DNA of 64,000 bases from Candidatus Leptovillus gracilis (GTDB lineage Bacteria; Chloroflexota; Anaerolineae; Promineifilales; Promineifilaceae), in assembly GCA_016716065.1 (NCBI GenBank), contig JADJXA010000017.1, positions 1 through 64,000 on the forward strand. Reading direction: 5' to 3'. Shown one piece after another: positions 58,613 through 64,000 of this stretch. Numbering within the stretch: position 1 is the first letter of the stretch; each line of letters starts with the position of its first letter. The notes beneath the pieces are model-generated. The model did no database searches. It saw nothing but the letters and a program-made list of their open reading frames with translations, and was not told the origin of the DNA. The translations under genes were made by a program, and so were the position numbers.

Positions 58613-59506
58613 GTGAAAAAAACACATTGGCTATTAATAATGATCAGCGTCATCCTGACCCTGGGCCTCATTGGTTGTGGCGGCGGCGGTGACAAAACGA
58701 TCACCGTCGCTTCCAAAGATTTTACCGAGCAGTTTGTTCTGGGTGAAATGTACGCCCAACTGCTGGAAAACGCCGGATACACCGTCCAGCGTAAGCTCAA
58801 CCTGGGCGGTACGCCCGTGGCTCATCAGTCGCTGCTAGACGGCCAGATAGACGTTTACCCGGAATATACCGGAACCGGCCTGCTGACTGTCCTAAAACTG
58901 GGCGTCATGAACGATCCGCAGGCGGTTTACGATACTGTCAAGCAGGCCTATGCTGACCAGTTCTCGCTGGCCTGGCTGGACCCCGCGCCTATGAACAACA
59001 CCCAGGCGTTAGCCATGACCAGAGCACGCGCCGCCGAGTTGGGCATCACCACCTTCTCAGACATGGTTGCCAACGCCAGCCAACTGGTGTTGATTGGCCC
59101 GCCGGAATTTGCCGAGCGCGAGGATGGCGTGCCCGGTCTGAAGCGGGTGTATGGCGATTTTGACTTCAAGAATTTCCTGACAGTAGACCCGGGTCTGCGC
59201 TACCAGGCTTTGCTCAACGGCGAAGCGGATGTGGTGGTGGCCTTTGGCACCGATGGCGAACTGGCCGCCTATGACCTGCTTTCGCTGATTGACGACAAGC
59301 GGCTGTATCCGCCCTACCAGGTCGCCCCAGTGATTCGCCAGGCGGCTCTGGACGCCAACCCGGACGTGGCTGGGATATTAAACGCCCTGGCTCCCTTGCT
59401 GACCGACGCTACCATGCAGCGCTTAAACAACGAAGTCAGCGGCAACGGCCGTGAACCAGCCGATGTCGCCAAAGAATTCCTTACCGCCCAGGGCTTGCTC
59501 AAATAG
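58613..59506 (+). CDS. Substrate-binding lipoprotein of the importer (OpuCC/OsmF-like)
   Basis: 297 residues; AGGAGGCAAACT precedes the ATG. It has a lipobox (LGLIGC), then the family opening ITVASKDFTEQFVLGEM. GTPVAHQSLLDGQIDVYPEY follows near residue 65 and a second lobe continues to the end. Aromatic residues in the cleft fit choline, carnitine or betaine. It delivers substrate to the two permeases. Confidence 0.9.
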   Translation: MKKTHWLLIMISVILTLGLIGCGGGGDKTITVASKDFTEQFVLGEMYAQLLENAGYTVQRKLNLGGTPVAHQSLLDGQIDVYPEYTGTGLLTVLKLGVMNDPQAVYDTVKQAYADQFSLAWLDPAPMNNTQALAMTRARAAELGITTFSDMVANASQLVLIGPPEFAEREDGVPGLKRVYGDFDFKNFLTVDPGLRYQALLNGEADVVVAFGTDGELAAYDLLSLIDDKRLYPPYQVAPVIRQAALDANPDVAGILNALAPLLTDATMQRLNNEVSGNGREPADVAKEFLTAQGLLK

Positions 59507-59557
59507 AACACACAGAGCCGAAGGGTATTCCCAAGCCCTTCGGCTCTCCACCAGCCT

Positions 59558-60514
59558 ATGAGTACCATCCGTTTCGAGAATGTCAGCAAACAGTTTGCCC
59601 ATGCCCCCCGCCTGGCTGTGGATGCTGTAAGCTGTGTGGTGGACGAAGGCAGCTTTGTCGTGCTGCTGGGGCCATCTGGCTGCGGCAAAACGACGCTGCT
59701 GAAAATGATCAACCGCATCTATGAACCAACGGCCGGAACCATCTACCTGGGCGAAGTTGACATTCGTCAGATGGATGCCACCCAACTGCGCCGCCAAATT
59801 GGCTACGTCATCCAGCAGATTGGCCTTTTCCCGCACATGACGGTAGCCAAAAATGTGGCCGTCGTGCCCGAACTGCTGCGGTGGGAGGCCGACCGGGTAG
59901 CCGCGCGGGTAGATGACCTGCTAACCCTGGTGGATTTGCCTCCCGACGAATACCGCGGCCGTTACCCTTCGCAGTTGTCTGGCGGGCAGCGGCAGCGGGT
60001 GGGCGTGGCCCGCGCCCTGGCCGGCGACCCCGGCGTCATCCTCATGGACGAGCCATTTGGGGCTATAGACGCCATCACCCGCAGTGGCCTGCAAGATGAG
60101 CTGCTGCGCCTTCAGCGCCGCCTGCAAAAAACCATTGTGTTTGTGACCCACGATGTGGAAGAAGCGCTGCGGCTGGCCGACAAAATTGCGGTGATGCGTG
60201 ACGGCCGTATCGTCCAATACGACACGCCCATCAACATCCTCAGCCGCCCGGCCGACCAGTTTGTGCGCGACCTGATTGGCGCCGATGATGTGGTGCGCCA
60301 GTTGAGCCTGATCCGCGTGGCCTCGGCCATGGAGCCGCTGCCGCTGCCAAACGAGTCCAATGGCTGGCCGACGATTGGCTGCGACGACAATTTACGCCAG
60401 GCGTTGTCGGTGCTGCTTGGCTCCGCTGCGCCGGCCCTGGCGGTGTTAGACAACGGCCGTCCGGTAGGGAGGCTGACATTGGCGGGCATCCAACTCTCGG
60501 CCGGAGAAACGTAA
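59558..60514 (+). CDS. Importer ATPase (OpuCA-like)
   Basis: 318 residues. Walker A GPSGCGKTT near residue 36, signature LSGGQRQRVGVARAL near 139, Walker B VILMDEPFGAID near 159, and switch His in VTHDVEE near 193. The C-terminal part beyond ~240 is short and could hold a partial CBS-like unit. It powers uptake with the permeases on both sides. Confidence 0.93.
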   Translation: MSTIRFENVSKQFAHAPRLAVDAVSCVVDEGSFVVLLGPSGCGKTTLLKMINRIYEPTAGTIYLGEVDIRQMDATQLRRQIGYVIQQIGLFPHMTVAKNVAVVPELLRWEADRVAARVDDLLTLVDLPPDEYRGRYPSQLSGGQRQRVGVARALAGDPGVILMDEPFGAIDAITRSGLQDELLRLQRRLQKTIVFVTHDVEEALRLADKIAVMRDGRIVQYDTPINILSRPADQFVRDLIGADDVVRQLSLIRVASAMEPLPLPNESNGWPTIGCDDNLRQALSVLLGSAAPALAVLDNGRPVGRLTLAGIQLSAGET

Positions 60515-60518
60515 GCGC

Positions 60519-61151
60519 ATGGGCTACATCTTCAACAACCCCCTGATTATGCTGCGGCTGACCTGGGCGCATCTGACGATGACGGCCGTTTCCCTGTTTA
60601 TCGCCACCATCATCGCCCTGCCGTTAAGCGTTGTCCTCTTTTCGCGGCCGCGCTTGTCGGCGCTTGTGTTGGGGATTTTGGGCGTCTTTTACACCATCCC
60701 CAGCATCGCCCTGCTGATTTTGCTGCTGCCACTATTTGGGCTGAATCAGACGGCCGTTATCGCCGCGCTGGTCGTCTACACCCAGATCATCCTGGTGCGC
60801 AACATGGTCGCCGGGTTGAAGGGTGTGCCCGCGCCGATTGTGGAAGCGGCCGTGGGCATGGGCATGAACGCCTGGCAGCGCTGGACGCGCGTTCAGCTTC
60901 CCCTGGCGCTGCCGGTTATCCTGGCCGGTGTGCGTATTGCCGCCGTCGTGGCTGTGGCCATCGCCACCATTGGCGCCAAGTTTGGCGCTGGCGGCCTGGG
61001 CACGCTGCTGTTCGACGGCATCGCCCAGAACCGCTACGACAAAATTGTCGCCGGTTCGGTGGCTGTGGCTCTGCTGGCGTTTGCGCTAAACCGTCTGCTC
61101 ATCGCCGCCGAAGACCATTTTGATAGCGCCAAACGGATCAGCCCCAACTGA
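60519..61151 (+). CDS. Glycine-betaine-type ABC importer permease 2
   Basis: 210 residues, six predicted transmembrane helices. The EAA-type loop is EAAVGMGMNAWQRWTRVQLP near residue 107. It is similar in layout to permease 1, so the channel is probably a heterodimer. It begins four bases after the ATPase stop. Confidence 0.9.
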   Translation: MGYIFNNPLIMLRLTWAHLTMTAVSLFIATIIALPLSVVLFSRPRLSALVLGILGVFYTIPSIALLILLLPLFGLNQTAVIAALVVYTQIILVRNMVAGLKGVPAPIVEAAVGMGMNAWQRWTRVQLPLALPVILAGVRIAAVVAVAIATIGAKFGAGGLGTLLFDGIAQNRYDKIVAGSVAVALLAFALNRLLIAAEDHFDSAKRISPN

Positions 61152-61239
61152 ACACCGAACCCTGGTTACGACACGCTGCTGCTCCGGTCCCTGTTTCTCA
61201 CTCCTCGTAAGGAACGAGATGTGAATAATTTACACGTTT

Positions 61240-61274
61240 AGATTGGACCAATCTCCAAGATTGGTCCAATCTTT
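61240..61274. terminator. Bidirectional terminator between importer operon and epimerase gene
   Basis: AGATTGGACCAATC/GATTGGTCCAATCT with a five-base loop, a clean 14-pair hairpin between convergent genes. Confidence 0.85.
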
Positions 61275-61278
61275 CGTA

Positions 61279-62274
61279 TCAGGCGTTGGCTTTGGCCCAT
61301 AAAGCCAGCAGTTCCCGTTCTCGTTCTGGTGACAGCCCGTTGCGCCAGGTGTAATCGGCCGGGCGCGTGTTCAGCCAGGCCAGGGTATCTTGCGCCGTGT
61401 CCAACAAAGGGCGATAGGCCAGACCTGCCTGCTGCGCTTTGGCGCAGTCCACCGAACCGAACCCTTCCGCCTCCTCGCCGGGAACCCACAAGGGCAAATC
61501 TGTCCAGGGGACCACGCCCTGTTCGCGCAAAAAAGCTTCCTCCACCCAGATAATCTCCGCGTCAGTTGCAGCCGCCTGGCGGCAGGTTTGTAGTACCTCG
61601 CCGAGAGTCAGGCGGTCAGCGGGGCCGGTAGCGTTGAAGGGACCGCGCAGCTGCTGCGCCGCTGCCTGCACTGTCCAGGCCGCCAGGTCGCGGGCGTCTA
61701 TGAACTGCACCAGCGCCTCTGGCCGGCCGGGAGCCAGCACAGCGCCGCCCTGCGCCAGTCGGTACGGCCAGTAACTAAAGCGGTCGGTGGGGTCATACGG
61801 ACCCACGATCAGGCCGGCGCGCACGTGGAGGGCACGGCCGTTCATCGCCGCCGTAATCGTTTGTTCGCACAACACCTTCAACGGACCATACGTCTCCCCG
61901 TTCACCTCTTCTACTGTCTCGTCGGGCATGGTCGCCAGTGTATAGGCCTCATCCAGTCCCGCCTGGGCAAAGTCCTGGTAGACGGAAATAGTGGAAATGA
62001 AGGTGTAATGGGCCACCACGTCGGCCAGCAGCCGCGCCGAATCGCCCACCAGCCGCGGCGTATAGCCGCACGTATCAATGACAGCGTCCCACTGCCGCCC
62101 GCGCAGCGCGTCCAGACCGCCGTCGCGGTCGCCTTGCAGGTGTTCCACTTGTGGATACAGATCCGGGTTGCTTTGTCCGCGATTGAATAAAGTCAGTTCA
62201 TGCCCGGCGTTCAGCGCCGCCTCTACCAGCGCCCGCCCGACAAAGCGCGTCCCACCGATGATCAGAAATTTCAT
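61279..62274 (-). CDS. NAD-dependent epimerase/dehydratase-like (atypical SDR)
   Basis: 331 residues from the ATG at 62274; GGAGGTGCGGT precedes it. The N-terminal Rossmann motif GGTRFVGRALV is followed by VIDTCGYTPRLV. The catalytic YxxxK is represented by YGPLK near residue 145. The C-terminal half forms the substrate part. Chloroflexota often carry such mRNA-binding or sugar-nucleotide SDRs; the true substrate is not readable. Confidence 0.82.
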   Translation of the reverse strand: MKFLIIGGTRFVGRALVEAALNAGHELTLFNRGQSNPDLYPQVEHLQGDRDGGLDALRGRQWDAVIDTCGYTPRLVGDSARLLADVVAHYTFISTISVYQDFAQAGLDEAYTLATMPDETVEEVNGETYGPLKVLCEQTITAAMNGRALHVRAGLIVGPYDPTDRFSYWPYRLAQGGAVLAPGRPEALVQFIDARDLAAWTVQAAAQQLRGPFNATGPADRLTLGEVLQTCRQAAATDAEIIWVEEAFLREQGVVPWTDLPLWVPGEEAEGFGSVDCAKAQQAGLAYRPLLDTAQDTLAWLNTRPADYTWRNGLSPERERELLALWAKANA

Positions 62275-62440
62275 ACCGCACCTCCATTTTGGATTTGGAT
62301 TTTGCAAGGATAGTGGAAGGGTGGGGATTTGTCTACCAGTGACGGCCGTTTCCCGGTACAATTCTATTCTAACTTCTTCACCCTTTGGACCTTACGTACC
62401 TTTGTGTTTTTGTATTCAATTCTTCCTATAAGGAGATCCC

Positions 62441-63937
62441 ATGGACCTGAAAGTAACTCACGGCGGCATTCAAAACAGCCCGGCCGACACCCTCATTGTC
62501 AACTTGTTTGAGGACGTACAGATTCCCGGCGGCGCGACCGGAGCTGTGGACCAGGCGTTGGATGGGGCTATTGGCGACCTCATTGCCGCCGGCGATCTGA
62601 GCGGTAAGGCGGGAGAAACGGCCGTTCTCTATCCCCGCGGGGCCATTGCCGCCAAAAGGGTGCTGGTGGTGGGCCTGGGCAAACGCGAAGGGTTTGATCT
62701 GGAAGGTGCGCGGCAGGCGGCGGCCGCCGCGATCAAACGCGCCCGCGAATTAAAAGCCAGACATGTCGCCACCATCGTTCATGGCGCGGGCATTGCTGGG
62801 CTGCCCGCGGCGGCCGCCGCCCAGGCCACCATCGAGGGCACACTGTTGGCGCTGTACACCTATGACGCCGCCCGCCAAAGCCCGGAACCGCCTCACGCGA
62901 TTGAGTCGTTGACGATTGTAGAGGTTGGCGGTGACAAGTTGGCCGAGATAGAGCGGGGAATGGTGACGGCCGTTGCCATTAATGGTGGCGTCACCCTGGC
63001 CCGCGACCTGGTCAACCTGCCGCCCAACGTCGCCACGCCGCACCGGCTGGCCACCGCCGCCACCCAAATCGCCGAAGCCTACGGCATGAACCTGACTGTT
63101 GGCGGGCGCAAATGGGCCGCCAAACACAACATGGGCGCGTTCCTGGCGGTGGCCCAGGGGGCCGGTTTCCCGCCCAAATTCATCGTTTTGGACCACAATG
63201 CCGACCGCGAAGATCTGCCGACGATTATCCTGGTGGGCAAGGGTGTTACATTCGATACCGGCGGCATCTCTATCAAGCCCAGCGAACGCATGGAAGCGAT
63301 GAAATCGGACATGGGCGGCGCGGCGGCCGTGTTGGGCGCGATGAAAACCGTTGGGCAGCTTCATCTGCCTCTGCGGGTCATCGGCATTGCCCCCTGCACC
63401 GAAAACATGCCTGATGCCCACGCCTACCGCCCGGCCGACGTGATCACCGCCAGCAACGGCAAAACCATCGAAATCATTAGCACCGATGCCGAGGGACGGC
63501 TGATTCTGGCCGACGCGCTGGTGTATGCGCAGCGGTATGCGCCAACGGCCGTGATAGACCTGGCGACGCTAACCGGGGCTTGTGTGGTAGCCCTGGGCAT
63601 CGGCATGGGGGCCGGCCTCTTCAGCAACGACGACGGCCTGCGCGACAAACTGCTGGCCGCCAGCCAGGCTACCCATGAGCGCCTCTGGCCCCTGCCGCTG
63701 TGGGACGATTACCAACAGGCCATTAAATCCAACGTGGCCGACATGAAAAATTCAGGCGGCCGGATGGGCGGCGTTGGCACGTCGGCTATCTTCCTGAAGC
63801 AGTTCACCAATTATCCCTGGGCGCATCTGGACATCGCCGGTATGGCTCTGGCGGAGCGGGAAAAAGGATATGTTCCGGCTGGCGGCGTCGGCTTCGGTGT
63901 GCGCCTGCTGGTGGAATTTCTGCAAAACTGGGGCTGA
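62441..63937 (+). CDS. pepA: Leucyl aminopeptidase (M17)
   Basis: 498 residues; AAGGAGATCCC precedes the ATG. The M17 active site is intact: VGKGVTFDTGGISIKP (metal Lys and Asp near residue 265), KSDMGGAAAV, and STDAEGRLILADAL near residue 345. The first ~160 residues form the N-terminal domain. It removes N-terminal amino acids in the cytoplasm as a hexamer. About 60 bases follow the stop with no feature visible. Confidence 0.96.
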   Translation: MDLKVTHGGIQNSPADTLIVNLFEDVQIPGGATGAVDQALDGAIGDLIAAGDLSGKAGETAVLYPRGAIAAKRVLVVGLGKREGFDLEGARQAAAAAIKRARELKARHVATIVHGAGIAGLPAAAAAQATIEGTLLALYTYDAARQSPEPPHAIESLTIVEVGGDKLAEIERGMVTAVAINGGVTLARDLVNLPPNVATPHRLATAATQIAEAYGMNLTVGGRKWAAKHNMGAFLAVAQGAGFPPKFIVLDHNADREDLPTIILVGKGVTFDTGGISIKPSERMEAMKSDMGGAAAVLGAMKTVGQLHLPLRVIGIAPCTENMPDAHAYRPADVITASNGKTIEIISTDAEGRLILADALVYAQRYAPTAVIDLATLTGACVVALGIGMGAGLFSNDDGLRDKLLAASQATHERLWPLPLWDDYQQAIKSNVADMKNSGGRMGGVGTSAIFLKQFTNYPWAHLDIAGMALAEREKGYVPAGGVGFGVRLLVEFLQNWG

Positions 63938-64000
63938 CGGAATCAGGTGTGGGGCGAGACAGCGCGGGAAAATGCCGTCTGCTGCGGCTGTTTTCTGCCC

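Overview
The window joins two kinds of DNA. Bases 1 to about 31,800 are most of a tailed-phage genome (siphovirus-type, probably a prophage), with almost every gene on the minus strand. Bases from about 31,900 to 64,000 are an ordinary bacterial chromosome. The host is most likely a Chloroflexota bacterium of the Anaerolineae/Ardenticatenia kind. This rests on gene content and style (paired CpaB/SAF proteins, FHA and coiled-coil membrane proteins with Pro/Thr-rich tails, fused NuoE-NuoF, tRNA-Sec) and on the very common palindrome ACGGCCGT. It is inference, not a database result.

Phage part, read in transcription order (right to left). The right end has one plus-strand HTH gene, about 1.1 kb of dense hairpins without a gene, and small early-type genes. 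Three of these small genes end in peptides that look like sliding-clamp or SSB-tail docking motifs. Next come an 819-residue protein with motifs of two-barrel (YonO/QDE-1-type) RNA polymerases, two SSB proteins, RadC, a SWIM zinc-finger protein and a ladder of ten tiny overlapping genes. After these lie a 1310-residue methyltransferase-helicase fusion, a 578-residue replication/partition-like protein and a Dam-type methyltransferase. The packaging and virion block follows: small and large terminase, portal, scaffold, decoration protein, capsid E-type major capsid protein, connectors, tail tube, tail chaperones and a tape measure cut by the left edge. No integrase or lysis gene is in view.

The phage intergenic spaces are unusually structured. 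Two copies of a roughly 170-nt leader can fold so that the Shine-Dalgarno of the next gene is buried, and paired bases differ in a compensatory way between the copies. A 94-nt cloverleaf-like repeat occurs three times, inverted repeats bounded by TAGTGGC/GCCACTA nine times, and hairpins with TCTT or TCCT loops many times. Two of the TAGTGGC elements lie inside the 3' end of the methyltransferase-helicase gene.

Host part: tRNA-Glu and a large inverted repeat border the phage. Then come ftsZ with a terminator, a small HTH regulator with palindromic operators over its own promoter, a MEMO1-family protein, an FHA protein and two coiled-coil membrane proteins. A membrane protein, a methyltransferase and a di-haem peroxidase follow. 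Next are tRNA-Sec, tRNA-Phe, tRNA-Gly and tRNA-Cys, an M3 peptidase, a DtxR-type metal regulator and a NUDIX regulator, then two CpaB-like proteins and an FtsB/DivIC-like protein. The rest holds glgA and malQ (glycogen and maltodextrin metabolism), an NADH-dehydrogenase-like electron-input module, a hybrid PAS/GAF histidine kinase, a glycine-betaine-type ABC importer, a sugar-nucleotide epimerase-like protein and leucyl aminopeptidase.

Three genes (portal, gp10-like, glgA) are each broken by a one-base change in a homopolymer run. This looks more like sequencing error than decay.
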